A stretch of 64,000 nt of DNA from Cryptosporangium phraense (GCF_006912135.1 NZ_VIRS01000020.1:1-64000), one strand, 5' to 3'. Shown: positions 44,479 to 56,041, counted from the first letter of the stretch. Notes: a model not told the origin generated them from the letters alone. Numbers and translations are program-made.

Positions 44479-45351
44479 ATGACTTTCCCGGCTGGCGCCC
44501 CGGTCATCGACACGATGATCGGCTTCCCGCACGAGGGCTTCGCCGTCTACGACTTCATCCGGAAGCAGACGAAGGACCAGGGCTCCAAGGACTCGGAGTT
44601 CCCGGCCGAGTACATGTTCAAGAACGTCCCCAAGGACCTCCCGACCTCCGACCCGGTCAGCGTCACGCTGCACGAGATGGACCGCTTCGGCATCGAGAAG
44701 GGCCTGATCGGCGTCGCCGACGAAACCTCCCGGCTGGCCCTGAAACAGCACCCCGACCGCTTCGTCCCGGCCGGCAACGTCACCGACCCGAACGACGTCG
44801 TCGGCAGCGTGCGCGCGCTCAAGCGCGAGTACGAGGAATTCGGCATCCGGGCCACGAGCGCTTTCCCCTCCGGCACGTTCCCGCAGGTCCCGATCGACGA
44901 CCCGAAGATGTACCCGATCTACGCCACCTGCGTGGAGCTCGGCATCCCGATCTTCGTCTGCGCCGGCGTCCCCGGGCCGCGGCTCAAGTTCGCGCCGCAG
45001 GAGGTCTCGCGCATCGACACGGTCATGTTCGACTTCCCCGACCTGGTGTTCGTCACCCGGCACGGCTGCGAGCCGTGGGAGCAGCTGGCCTGCAAGCTCA
45101 TGCTGAAGTGGCCGAACCTGTACTACTCGACCTCGGCGTTCGCCCCGAAGTACTACCCGAAGGCCGTCGTCGACTTCGCGAACACCCGCGGCGCCGACAA
45201 GGTGATCTACGCCGGGTACTTCCCGATGGGGCTCTCCCTGGAGCGGATCTTCCGGGACATGCCGACCGTCCCGTTCAAGGACGAGGTCTGGCCGAAGTTC
45301 CTCTACGAGAACGCTGCCCGCGTCCTCGGGCTGAAGGGCAAAACGACATGA
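44479..45351 (+). CDS. Amidohydrolase family protein
   Basis: This 290-residue protein of the amidohydrolase-2 (ACMSD/LigJ-like) group starts PVIDTMIGFPH and has PAGNVTDPNDVVGSVRALK, ELGIPIFVCAGVPGPRL, VTRHGCEPW and DKVIYAGYFPMG. The usual metal ligands are partly altered: the N-terminal HxH is not seen and the late GSD is replaced by AGY, so activity or metal use may be unusual. The message is probably leaderless. It overlaps the next amidohydrolase by 4 nt. Confidence 0.8.
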   Translation: MTFPAGAPVIDTMIGFPHEGFAVYDFIRKQTKDQGSKDSEFPAEYMFKNVPKDLPTSDPVSVTLHEMDRFGIEKGLIGVADETSRLALKQHPDRFVPAGNVTDPNDVVGSVRALKREYEEFGIRATSAFPSGTFPQVPIDDPKMYPIYATCVELGIPIFVCAGVPGPRLKFAPQEVSRIDTVMFDFPDLVFVTRHGCEPWEQLACKLMLKWPNLYYSTSAFAPKYYPKAVVDFANTRGADKVIYAGYFPMGLSLERIFRDMPTVPFKDEVWPKFLYENAARVLGLKGKTT

Positions 45352-46538
45352 CCGAGCTCCCCTTCCAGATGTTCGACTGCGACAACCACTACTACGAGGC
45401 CTTGGACGCGTTCACCCGGCACCTCGAGCCGGAGTACAAGAAGCGGACGATGCAGTGGGCGCAGATCGGCGGCAAGACCCGCTTGCTCGTCGGCGGCAAG
45501 GTGAACAAGTTCATCCCGAACCCGACGTTCGACCCGGTGGCCGCGCCCGGCGTCATGGACGAGTACTTCCGCGGCCGCAACCCGAAGAGCGCCGACCCCA
45601 AAGTGCTGTTCGGTGAGCTCGAGCCGATCCGGGCCGAGTACCGCGACCGGGACGCCCGGCTGGCCTGCATGGACCGGCAGGGCATGGAGGGCTGCATCAT
45701 GCTGCCGACGCTCGGCGTCGGCATGGAGCAGGCCCTGATCGACGACATCCCGGCGATGACCGCGGCCTTCCGGGCGTTCAACCGCTGGCTGCACGAGGAC
45801 TGGGGCTTCTCCTACCGGAACCGGATCTTCGCCGCTCCCTACATCACGCTCTCCGACCCGGCCAACGCCGTGGCCGAGCTCGAATGGGCCCTCGAGCGGG
45901 ACGCTCGCTTCGTCGTCATGGTCGGCGGCCCGGTGATGACCGCGTCCGGCTCCCGGGCCCCGGCCGACCGCGTCTTCGACGGCTTCTGGCAGCTGGCCAA
46001 CGACGCCGGCATCACCGTGCTCTACCACGGTGGCGAATCGCCCTACACGAAGTACCTCAAGGACTGGGGCGAGAACGACTTCACCGAGGCCTTCCGGGCC
46101 AACGCGTTCCGCGGGCTGGTGAGTGCCAACCCGCTCCAGGACACGATCGCCTCGCACCTCGCCCACGGCCTGTTCGCGCGGTTCCCGAACCTGCGGCTCG
46201 CGTCGATCGAGGTCGGGTCGGACTGGGTGTTCCACCTGTTCGAGAAGCTGACCAAGTCCTACGGCCAGGTCCCGCACCTCTACCCGGAAGACCCGCGGGA
46301 GACGTTCAAGCGGCACATCTGGGTCTCGCCGTTCTACGAGGACGAGCTCAAGTCGCTGCTCGAACTGCTCGGGCCCGACCACATCCTGATGGGCTCGGAC
46401 TACCCGCACGTCGAGGGCCTCACCGACCCGTCGCTGTACATCAAGGACCTGCAGAACTACGACTACAGCCCGGAAGAGTGCCAGCGGGTGATGCGCGACA
46501 ACGGGCTGTTCCTGGCCACCCGTCGTCCGGCGGTCTGA
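45348..46538 (+). CDS. Amidohydrolase family protein (ACMSD/LigJ-like)
   Basis: This 396-residue amidohydrolase has FDCDNHYYE near the start, YHGGESPY in the middle, and GSDYPHVEGL near the C-terminus, marking the metal site of the group. Members are decarboxylases or hydratases of oxo-acids and appear in aromatic and steroid breakdown in actinobacteria. Here the DCDNHYYE motif replaces the typical DxHxH. The ATG at 45348 overlaps the previous stop (ATGA). The two amidohydrolases may form a complex, one with a poorer metal site. Confidence 0.85.
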   Translation: MTELPFQMFDCDNHYYEALDAFTRHLEPEYKKRTMQWAQIGGKTRLLVGGKVNKFIPNPTFDPVAAPGVMDEYFRGRNPKSADPKVLFGELEPIRAEYRDRDARLACMDRQGMEGCIMLPTLGVGMEQALIDDIPAMTAAFRAFNRWLHEDWGFSYRNRIFAAPYITLSDPANAVAELEWALERDARFVVMVGGPVMTASGSRAPADRVFDGFWQLANDAGITVLYHGGESPYTKYLKDWGENDFTEAFRANAFRGLVSANPLQDTIASHLAHGLFARFPNLRLASIEVGSDWVFHLFEKLTKSYGQVPHLYPEDPRETFKRHIWVSPFYEDELKSLLELLGPDHILMGSDYPHVEGLTDPSLYIKDLQNYDYSPEECQRVMRDNGLFLATRRPAV

Positions 46539-46539
46539 C

Positions 46540-46839
46540 GTGCGCGTCGCCAAGAACAGCCTGATCGGCCTGCTGATGGAGGAGGGGGAGGAGGACCTCG
46601 CGGTCCTCATCGCCCGCTCCGACCTGCCCGAGTACCTGCTCACCGAGCGGGACGCGGGCGCGCTCGCCGCGATCGGGCTCTCCAACGACGAGCTGTACGC
46701 GCTGCTGCCCGAGATCGAGGGCGCCGAGCGTCGGGAGGGCGAGGGGATGAGCGTCGGCGACCTGGCCCGGCTGGAGCAGACGGTCTCGGACCGGTGGGCC
46801 CACTTGGTGCAGGACTGGAACGGGAAGCCGCGGGCCTGA
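46540..46839 (+). CDS. Small protein of unknown function, amidohydrolase operon
   Basis: This 99-residue acidic protein starts at GTG 46540, one base after the amidohydrolase stop. It is mostly helical by composition (LLMEEGEEDLAVLIARSDLPEYLLTERDAGALAAIGLSNDELYALLPEIEGAERREGEG). I recognise no family. Its position and size suggest an accessory subunit or regulator of the two amidohydrolases. The end of the gene is 63 nt before a strong terminator. Confidence 0.65.
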   Translation: MRVAKNSLIGLLMEEGEEDLAVLIARSDLPEYLLTERDAGALAAIGLSNDELYALLPEIEGAERREGEGMSVGDLARLEQTVSDRWAHLVQDWNGKPRA

Positions 46840-46902
46840 GGAAAGCTGCCCCCCGAAGGGGGGCCGGAACATACAATATACGTACCTCCCAGGGTGTCAG
46901 TG

Positions 46903-46934
46903 AGCCGCGTCCGCTGCTTCGGACGCGGCTTTCT
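46903..46934 (+). terminator. Rho-independent terminator
   Basis: AGCCGCGTCCG and CGGACGCGGCT are perfect 11-bp arms with a CTGCTT loop, followed by TTCT. This is the most classical terminator in the window and ends the amidohydrolase operon. Confidence 0.8.
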
Positions 46935-46942
46935 GGCACCGA

Positions 46943-46956
46943 GGGACAATAGTCCC
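46943..46956 (+). promoter_or_regulatory. Dyad directly before the GMC gene start
   Basis: GGGAC-AATA-GTCCC abuts the GTG at 46957. It includes GACAAT, a -10-like hexamer ending 6 nt before the GTG, so the transcript may be leaderless. The dyad may also be an operator. Confidence 0.5.
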
Positions 46957-48546
46957 GTGGACGTTGTCATCGTGGGCGCCGGAACGGCCGGCTGCGTGCT
47001 CGCGGCCCGGCTGACGGAAGACCCCTCCCGGCAGGTGCTGCTGCTCGAAGCCGGCCCGGTCTTCGGCTCGGCCGGCGAGTTCCCGGAGGAGCTCCTGCGG
47101 GTCTCGTCGCTCTCGGCCGTGCTGCCCGGCCACCCGTTCAACGAGCCGCACCCGGCCTACCTGACCCCGGACCTGCCCTGGACCATCCCGCGGGGCCGGG
47201 TGCTCGGCGGGTCCGGCGCGATGAACGGCGCGAACTACGTCCGTCCGACGCGCGCGGACTTCGACGACTGGGTCGGGCTGGGCCACGACCGGTGGTCGTA
47301 CGACGCCTGCCTCCCGTTCTTCGTCCGGGCCGAGACCGACCTCGACTTCGGCGGGGACCTCCACGGCCGCGAGGGCCCGCTGCCGGTGCAGCGGGTAAAG
47401 GGTTCCGCGGTCAGTCCGCTGTCCGGTGCTTTTCTGGACGCCTGCCTGGCGGCCGGCTTCGCCGAGGAGAAGGACAAGAACGGGGACGAGGCGCCGGGCG
47501 TCGGCTGGATGCCCGGCAATTTCGTGGACGGGGTGCGGGTGAACACCGCGATCTCGCACCTGCTGCCCCACCTGGACCGCCCGAATCTGACCGTGCGGGG
47601 GAACGCGCCGGTCACCCGGGTCGTGATCGAGAACGGCCGGGCCGTCGGCGTCGCCGTGGGCGACGAGATCATCCGGGCCGACGAGGTCGTGCTGGCGGCC
47701 GGGTCGGTGAAGTCGCCGCACCTGCTGATGCTCTCCGGGGTCGGGCCGGCGTCCGCGCTGCGGGCCGCCGGCGTCGACGTCGTCGTGGACCTGTCCGAGG
47801 TCGGGCAGGGGTTCTCGGACCACCCGGACGTTTACGTCGGGTTCACCGCGAAGCAGGACGTGCCGTTCGACCCGGACACGCTCACCGCCCAGGTCGCGCT
47901 CGACCTCGACTCGGGCGCCGACCCGGCCGGCGACCTCGAGCTGCTGCTCTTCGTGATCCCGCTGGGCGCGATGATGACCGACACCGGAAGCGGCCGGACG
48001 TCGCTGCGCAAGGGCGCCACCGACGTCCTGCGCCGCCCGCGCCGGACGCTCTCGGCGCTGCGCGGGGTGTCGCTGCGCCGGCTGGCGACCCAGGTGATCC
48101 GGCAGGGCGACCTCAACCTGATGGTCGCGCTGCAGCACCCGGAGAGCCGGGGTCACCTCCGCCTGCTCCCCGATCGCGGGCTGGAGCTGCACTACGAGTA
48201 CCTCAGCACCGAGAGCGACCGGGCCCGGCTGCGCACCGGCGTGCGGACCGCGGTGGACCTGCTGCGGTCGGGGCCGATGTCACCCTGGGTAGGGGCGATC
48301 ACCGGCCCCGACCCGGCCGCGCTGGAGTCCGACGCGTCGCTCGACCGCTGGGTACGGCGTCACCTGAACTCGAACTTCCATCTGTCGGGCAGCGCGCGGA
48401 TGGGACCGGTCGTCGACCAGGAGCTGCGCGTCCTCGGGGTGGAGGGCCTGCGGGTCGTCGACACGTCGGTCTGGCCCACGGTGCCCCGCCGGGGCACGAA
48501 CGCCAGCGCGGTGCTGCTCGGCGAACGTGCGGCCACGTTCTCCTAG
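46957..48546 (+). CDS. GMC family FAD-dependent oxidoreductase
   Basis: This 529-residue GMC flavoprotein begins with the FAD motif VVIVGAGTAGCVLAARL and has GRVLGGSGAMNGANYVRP, AGSVKSPHLLMLSGVGP and a C-terminal HLSGSARMG with a catalytic His. It oxidises an alcohol and passes electrons to oxygen or a carrier. The general look recalls the MftG-type enzyme that serves mycofactocin, but this is not certain. The GTG at 46957 lacks a ribosome site and is probably leaderless. It converges on the NmrA gene with a 4-nt overlap. Confidence 0.85.
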   Translation: MDVVIVGAGTAGCVLAARLTEDPSRQVLLLEAGPVFGSAGEFPEELLRVSSLSAVLPGHPFNEPHPAYLTPDLPWTIPRGRVLGGSGAMNGANYVRPTRADFDDWVGLGHDRWSYDACLPFFVRAETDLDFGGDLHGREGPLPVQRVKGSAVSPLSGAFLDACLAAGFAEEKDKNGDEAPGVGWMPGNFVDGVRVNTAISHLLPHLDRPNLTVRGNAPVTRVVIENGRAVGVAVGDEIIRADEVVLAAGSVKSPHLLMLSGVGPASALRAAGVDVVVDLSEVGQGFSDHPDVYVGFTAKQDVPFDPDTLTAQVALDLDSGADPAGDLELLLFVIPLGAMMTDTGSGRTSLRKGATDVLRRPRRTLSALRGVSLRRLATQVIRQGDLNLMVALQHPESRGHLRLLPDRGLELHYEYLSTESDRARLRTGVRTAVDLLRSGPMSPWVGAITGPDPAALESDASLDRWVRRHLNSNFHLSGSARMGPVVDQELRVLGVEGLRVVDTSVWPTVPRRGTNASAVLLGERAATFS

Positions 48547-49358
48547 GCGTCCCACGCGCCGGACGCGGCCGCGTCGCGGGCGTAGGCGGCGAAGTCCCTG
48601 GCCTCGCGTCCGAGAGCCCGGCGGACGCCGTCCTGCGGCACCGCGTTCCGGCCGTCCAGCACCTCCCTGAACAGGAAGCCGATCAGCCCGCTCACCTCGT
48701 CGGGCACCCCGGCGGCCCGCAGGCCATCGAGGTACTCGTCCAGGCCGACCGGCTCGAACTTCAGGTCGCGTCCGGTCGCGGCCGCGATCTCGGCCGTGGC
48801 CTCGGCGAACGTGACCGCGCGGGGGCCGGTCAGCTCGTACAGCTGCCCGGCGTGCCTGGCGTCGGTCAGCGCGGCCACGGCGACGTCGGCGATGTCGTCC
48901 GCGTCGACGAACGGCTCCCGGACGTCGGTCGCCGGAACCCGGACGGTCCCACCCAGGACGTCGCCGAGCAGGAAGTCCTCGCTGAAGTTCTGGGCGAACC
49001 AGCTGCAGCGCAGCACGGTCCACTCGAGCCCGGACGCGGCCACCACCTGCTCGCACCGCTCGGCCTCGGCTTCGCCGCGTCCGGACAACAGCACCAGCCG
49101 GCGGACGCCCTGGCGGCCGGCCTCGGCGGCGACGGCCTCGATCGCCTGCCGCCCACCCGGCACGGTCAGGTCCGGGATGAACGCCAGGTAGGCGGCGTCG
49201 ACGCCGTGCAGTGCGGCGGGCCAGGTGGACGGCGCGTACCAGTCGAACGGCGGGGTCCCACCGCGGGACCCGACCCGGGTGGGGAGGCCGCGCGCCGCGA
49301 GGCGGGAGACGATGCGACGGCCGGTCTTTCCGTGTCCTGCGGTCACCAGAATTGTCAT
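48543..49358 (-). CDS. NmrA-like NAD(P)-binding protein
   Basis: This 271-residue atypical SDR of the NmrA / QOR2 type has TAGHGKTGRRIVSRL at the N-terminus and LLSGRGEAEAERCEQVVAASGLEWTVLRCSWFAQNF, as in NAD(P)H:quinone reductase-like or redox sensor proteins. The catalytic YxxxK is absent. The ATG at 49358 follows TGGAGG. The AraC-type gene is divergent and probably controls it, as is common for this pair. Confidence 0.85.
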   Translation of the reverse strand: MTILVTAGHGKTGRRIVSRLAARGLPTRVGSRGGTPPFDWYAPSTWPAALHGVDAAYLAFIPDLTVPGGRQAIEAVAAEAGRQGVRRLVLLSGRGEAEAERCEQVVAASGLEWTVLRCSWFAQNFSEDFLLGDVLGGTVRVPATDVREPFVDADDIADVAVAALTDARHAGQLYELTGPRAVTFAEATAEIAAATGRDLKFEPVGLDEYLDGLRAAGVPDEVSGLIGFLFREVLDGRNAVPQDGVRRALGREARDFAAYARDAAASGAWDA

Positions 49359-49440
49359 GCCTCCAGGAGACCGTCCGGGCGGAGACGCTTCCATGGCGGA
49401 AGCCCGCACGCGCATACGCGGGCGTCTACGCTGGGCGATC

Positions 49441-50394
49441 GTGGACACTCTCGCCGGTCTCCTCGACGGGCCCCGCGCCCGCGGTGCGTTCCTGGTCCGG
49501 TCACTGCTGACCCCGCCGTGGTCGATCCTGCTGCGCGACGAGTCGCCGGTCGCGCTGTGCGCGGTGGTGGCCGGGGACGTGTGCGTGCGGCCCGCGTCCG
49601 GCGGGGTCATCCACTTGACGACGGGCGACGTGGCGATCTTCCGCGGTCCCGATCACTACGTCATCGCCGACGATCCGGAGACGCCGCCGCAGGTGCACAT
49701 CCTGCCCGGCCAGGAGTGCCGGACGCCGGAGGGCGTGCCGCTGGGCACGATGAGCGACCTCATGACCCGGCCGGGGGAGCTGGGCGTGCGGACCTGGGGC
49801 AACGACGCGGCCGGGGCCACCGAGCTGTTGACCGGGGTGTACGAGGTGCACAGCGAGGTCAGCAGCCGGCTGCTGGCGACGCTGCCTCCGGTGCTGGTCA
49901 TCCGGCACGACACCTGGGACAACCCGCTGGTCGGGTTTCTCGCCGACGAGATCGTCAAGGACGAGCCGGGGCAGAGCGCGGTGCTCGACCGGCTGCTGGA
50001 CCTGCTGCTGATCGGCGCGCTGCGGACCTGGTTCGCCCGCCAGGACGAGGGTGCGCCGGGCTGGTACCGCGCGCACAGCGATCCGGTCGTCGGGCCGGCG
50101 GTGCGGATGCTGCAGAGCGACCCGGCCTCGCCGTGGACGGTGGCGTCGCTCGCGAAGAAGACCGGGGTCTCCCGGGCCGCGCTCGCGCGGCGGTTCACCG
50201 AGCTGGTCGGGGAGCCGCCGATGGCGTTCCTGACCGGCTGGCGGCTGGCGCTCGCCGCCGACCTGCTCCGGGAGCCGGACGCGACGCTGGCCGCGGTCGC
50301 GCGCAAGGTCGGCTACTCCGGCCCGTTCGCGCTGAGCGCCGCGTTCAAGCGGGTACACGGCATCAGCCCCCAGGAGTTCCGCAACGCCGGATAG
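49441..50394 (+). CDS. AraC family regulator with cupin sensor domain
   Basis: The 317-residue protein has an N-terminal cupin_6-type sensor (FLVRSLLTPPWSILLRDESPVALCAVVAGDV, HLTTGDVAIFRGPDHYVIADD) and a C-terminal AraC helix-turn-helix pair (TVASLAKKTGVSRAALARRFTELVGEPPMAFLTGWRLALAADLLRE...). I choose the GTG at 49441 since the domain begins there and TACGCT at 49427-49432 can be its -10; a longer frame begins at 49225. It probably regulates the divergent NmrA-type gene. Confidence 0.85.
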   Translation: MDTLAGLLDGPRARGAFLVRSLLTPPWSILLRDESPVALCAVVAGDVCVRPASGGVIHLTTGDVAIFRGPDHYVIADDPETPPQVHILPGQECRTPEGVPLGTMSDLMTRPGELGVRTWGNDAAGATELLTGVYEVHSEVSSRLLATLPPVLVIRHDTWDNPLVGFLADEIVKDEPGQSAVLDRLLDLLLIGALRTWFARQDEGAPGWYRAHSDPVVGPAVRMLQSDPASPWTVASLAKKTGVSRAALARRFTELVGEPPMAFLTGWRLALAADLLREPDATLAAVARKVGYSGPFALSAAFKRVHGISPQEFRNAG

Positions 50395-50405
50395 AACACG
50401 TTCTC
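50392..50405. promoter_or_regulatory. KstR-like operator before the broken permease
   Basis: TAGAACACGTTCTC matches TNNAACNNGTTNNA except at the last base and is identical in its AGAAC/GTTCT arms to the boxes at 25437 and 25537. It lies 18 bp before the ATG of the decayed permease. Confidence 0.6.
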
Positions 50406-50422
50406 TCCGGCCACCGTGCAGG

Positions 50423-51300
50423 ATGACCGAGCTCCATGAGGGACTGCGTCCGCGACACCTCCGGATGATCGCGATCGGCGGCGTGATAGGCGCCGGGCTG
50501 TTCGTCGGATCCGGCGCGGTGATCGACGACGTCGGCCCGGCCGCGTTCCTGACCTACGCGGCCACCGGCATCCTGATCGTGCTGGTCATGCGGATGCTCG
50601 GCGAGATGGCGACGGCCCACCCGTCTACCGGGAGCTTCGCCGACTACGCGCGGGAGGCGCTGGGCGCGCTCGTACGGCGAGTTCGAGTACCGGTTCGCCG
50701 GCATCAAGGTGTTCGCGATCTGCGCGATGCTGGCTCTCGGGGCCTGCTTCGTGCTGGGGCTCTGGCCCGGGCGCGACGCCGACTTCTCGAACCTCACGGC
50801 GCACGGCGGGTTCCTGCCGAACGGGCCCGGGGTGATCTTCTCGTCGATCGTCGTGGTGATCTTCTCGATGGTCGGCGCGGAGATCGCGACGATCGCCGCG
50901 GCCGAGTCGCAGGACCCGGCCCGGGCGATCGCCAACGCCACGAACTCGGTGATCGTCCGGATCTTGATCTTCTCCGTCGGGTCCGTCTTCCTGCTCGCGG
51001 TGATCCTGCCGTGGAACTCCACGAAGCTGGGGGAGTCGCCGTACGTCAGCGCGTTCGAGGTGATCGGCATCCCGGGCGCGGCCGATCTGATGAACGCGGT
51101 CGTGCTGACCGCGGTGCCCGACACGGTGTTCCTGTTCCTGCTGAACTCGTCCGGGGCGGTCATCCTCTTCGTCTATCTGTTCATCTGCGTGGCCCAGCTG
51201 ATCCTGCGCCGCCGGACCCCGGACGACGCATTGCCGGTGACGATGTGGGGCTATCCGGTGCTGACCGGGCTGGTTGTTGGGCCTGGGTTCGCTGGGCGTC
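50423..51300 (+). pseudogene. APC amino-acid permease pseudogene (deletions and frameshift)
   Basis: The 5' part (from ATG 50423) is a good APC permease start: LRPRHLRMIAIGGVIGAGLFVGSGAVI, then RMLGEMATAHPSTGSFADYAREALGAL. Near 50670 the frame shifts and the text continues in another frame with YGEFEYRFAGIKVFAICAMLALGACFVLGLWPG and FSMVGAEIATIAAAESQDPARAIANAT. Helices normally lying between these pieces are missing. A second gap removes the stretch between NAVVLTAVP and DTVFLFLLNSSG. The end decays after LPVTMWGYPVLTGLVV. A working transporter is impossible. Confidence 0.8.
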
Positions 51301-51385
51301 GTCCTGGTCGTGCATCGGCTCACGAAAAGGCGGACGGGAATAGCGTCCGAATGGCGACCCCCGCGCCCTTGCCGGATAGGCCAAG

Positions 51386-51782
51386 ATGGACGACATGGAT
51401 GGGGTCAGATTCACTATCACTTTGTCGGGGGCGGCGTCGGATCACGACGAGGACTTGGGTGATGCCGCACTGGACCTCCGGAAAGAGCTGTCCGAACTCG
51501 CCGGAGTCCACGTCGAAACCGCACCGGGCGCGGCCTCGGTCCGCCCGACGCGCAGCCCGAACGATTACGCCGCCTATGCGGGATTGGCGGTCGTCATCGG
51601 CACGACGGTCGTGCGGCCGACGGTCGAAGCCCTGAAAGCGTGGCTCGGTCGCCATAGCGGAAAGAGCGTCACGGTCGAGACCGAAGACGGCGACAAATAC
51701 GAATTCAACGGCTACAACGGATTGGAAGCCGAACGACTCATCGAGGCGTCCAAGAGCGGTCATTCCGGCCAGGAACCCCTCG

Positions 51783-51793
<11 letters not shown>
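51386..51793 (+). CDS. EACC1-like small membrane protein of a conflict-system operon
   Basis: This 135-residue protein has an N-terminal beta/alpha part (VRFTITLSGAASDHDEDLGDAALDLRKELSELAGVHVE), a Pro/Ser linker, a hydrophobic segment (about 64-77) and a C-terminal beta hairpin (SGKSVTVETEDGDKYEFNGYNG). This order and spacing recall the effector-associated constant component EACC1, which precedes caspase, trypsin and similar effectors in multicellular actinobacteria. The identification is by memory of the pattern. ATG 51386 is used; ATG 51395 would start MDGVRFTI and is equally possible. It overlaps the next gene by 11 nt. Confidence 0.65.
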
Positions 51794-54391
<2,598 letters not shown>

Positions 54392-54395
<4 letters not shown>

Positions 54396-55264
54396 TCGAT
54401 TTGATTCCGGTGGGGTTCAACTCGTCCGGGGCGCGCGACGGGGTGGCCCGGGCTCCCGGGGCGCTGCTGGACGCCGGCCTGCTGGCCGCGCTGCCCGAGT
54501 CGCGGGTGTCCGAGTTGACCCTCCGGCGGGCCGACCCGGCCCGGGGGCCGAGCGGGCTCGCCGCGGAGGCGGCGCTCGGCGCGATGGTGGGCACGGTGGA
54601 AGACCGCGTGCTCGACGCCTGGGCGGGCGACCGGGTGCCGGTCGTGCTCGGCGGCGACTGCCCGGTGCTGCTGGGTGGGCTGGCCGCGGCCGAGTCCCGC
54701 GGTTACGGCGCCGGCCTGGTGTTCGTCGACGGGCACGAGGACGCGTGGGACCCGCACCGCTCGCCGACCGGCGAGGCCGCCGACAGCGAGATCGCGCTCG
54801 CGCTCGGCTGGGCGGCGCCGCCCGAGAGCCTGGAGTCGATGGTGCCGTGCCTGCGGGCGTCCGACCTGCTCCAACTCGGCCCGCGCGACGCGGCCGAACT
54901 CGCCGAAGCGGGCCAGCCCAGCATCGCCGACCAGGTCGGCACGATCGACGGCCGCCGCCTGGCGTCCCCCGGCGGTATCGAGGCCGCGGTGGAGGCCGCC
55001 GAAACGCTGATCACCCGCACCCGGCACTGGTGGCTCCATGTCGACCTCGACGTGCTCAGCACCGACGCCCTTCCGGCCGTCGACTACCCGCAGCCCGGGG
55101 GCCTGTCCTGGGCGCAGCTCGAGACGCTCACCGAGTCGCTGCTCCGCCTCGGCGGCTGCGGCGGCCTGAGCGTCTGCATCTACAACCCCGACCTCGACGC
55201 CGGCCGCGCCGCCCCCCGCATCGTCGAGTACGTAGCCTCCGCCGCGCGCCTCCTGCAGCCCTAA
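54392..55264 (+). CDS. Arginase/agmatinase-fold protein with an altered metal site
   Basis: This 290-residue ureohydrolase-fold protein overlaps the caspase gene by 4 nt (GTGA). The metal motifs are GGDCPVLLGG (Cys90 where arginases have His), FVDGHEDAWDP (Asp113, His115, Asp117) and HVDLD (216-220). The final catalytic loop GGLSWAQLETLTESLL fits the family. The Cys variant may lower or change metal binding. It could hydrolyse a guanidino compound or act as a binding partner of the caspase fusion. The last codons and stop lie in the left end of the IS remnant. Confidence 0.85.
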
Positions 55265-55276
55265 ATGGTTGATTGC
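55255..55276 (+). repeat. Left terminal inverted repeat of IS remnant
   Basis: This 22-bp end begins GCAGCCCTAAATGG and continues with TTGATTGC. It pairs with the complement of 56020-56041 at 19 of 22 positions. It contains the CAG CCC TAA that ends the arginase-like gene. Confidence 0.65.
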
Positions 55277-56022
55277 GATGTTCAGTGGTCGCAGGCGATC
55301 AGTGTTCGGGTGGGCGGTTGGCTGGTGTGGTCGTGGTGCCTGATCGCGGCGGTCAGCGCGAGGAGGCGTTGGGTGACACGGACCCAGACTCCGGTGATGG
55401 TCCGCGTGTCGTGTACTTCGATGTCGAGTTGGTCTTTGAGGGTCTGGTAGACCGATTCGATGACGTGCCGGAACGGTTTGAGCGGGTGCTCGCCGGGTCG
55501 TGGTTTGCGGTTGCGGGATCAGCAGCCGGGCGTCTTTGTCGGTCAATTGGTGTTCGAACTCGCAGCGCTGGTAGCCCTTGTCAGCGGGAATGGTCTGCCC
55601 GGGCCGGTAGGCGGGGTCGGTGTCGAAGAAGTGGAGCAACACGTCGGGTTCGTCGGTTTTCCCGCCGGCCAACGCCCAGGTGATCGGGGTGCAGACCAGA
55701 GGCGGGCGCAGGCCCCAGAACCATCGCGAGTGTGACGCGTAGTAGCCGTAGTGGTCGTGGCCGCCCGAATCGGTGCGTTCCGCGGTGTCCCGGGAGGCGT
55801 CGCAGCCGACCGAGGTGGAGCCGGCCAGCCACAGGTCGTCGTGCCGGAACGTGGTGTCGGGGCCAGTTCACGCAGCATCCGGGCTGGCAGGCCACCCGCG
55901 GCGGGCAGTCGGCCGGTGACCAGGCGCAGCCAGCGACGTTCGGAGGTGACCCGGAGCAGGGCCTGCGCTGTTGCGGCGGTCAGCAATTGCGCGTCGCAGA
56001 ACGCCGGCGGGCGCCGTCAGGA
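55262..56022 (-). pseudogene. Decayed IS transposase (IS982-like DDE family)
   Basis: Read in three minus-strand frames, the stretch gives the order of an IS982-type transposase. First AFCDAQLLTAATAQALLRVTSERRWLRLV; then LAGSTSVGCDASRD and DHYGYYASHSRWFWGLRL; then RPGQTIPADKGYQRCEFEHQL; finally KPFRHVIESVYQTLKDQLDIEVHDTRT to RTLIACDH. The N-terminus is missing, at least two frameshifts are present, and the first catalytic Asp is Gly in LAGSTSV. The element is dead. The family is assigned from memory of related proteins. Confidence 0.75.
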
Positions 56023-56041
56023 ATCAATCATCTAGGGCTGC
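56020..56041 (-). repeat. Right terminal inverted repeat of IS remnant
   Basis: On the minus strand this end begins GCAGCCCTAGATGA and continues with TTGATTCC, matching the left end at 19 of 22 positions. Confidence 0.65.

Larger units (their letters stand above)
55255..56041 (-). mobile_element. Insertion sequence remnant with both inverted repeats
   Basis: A decayed transposase is bounded by matching ends at 55255-55276 and 56020-56041. I see no target-site duplication outside them. The element separates the caspase operon from the methyltransferase gene and fills what would otherwise be an 800-nt gap. Confidence 0.7.
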
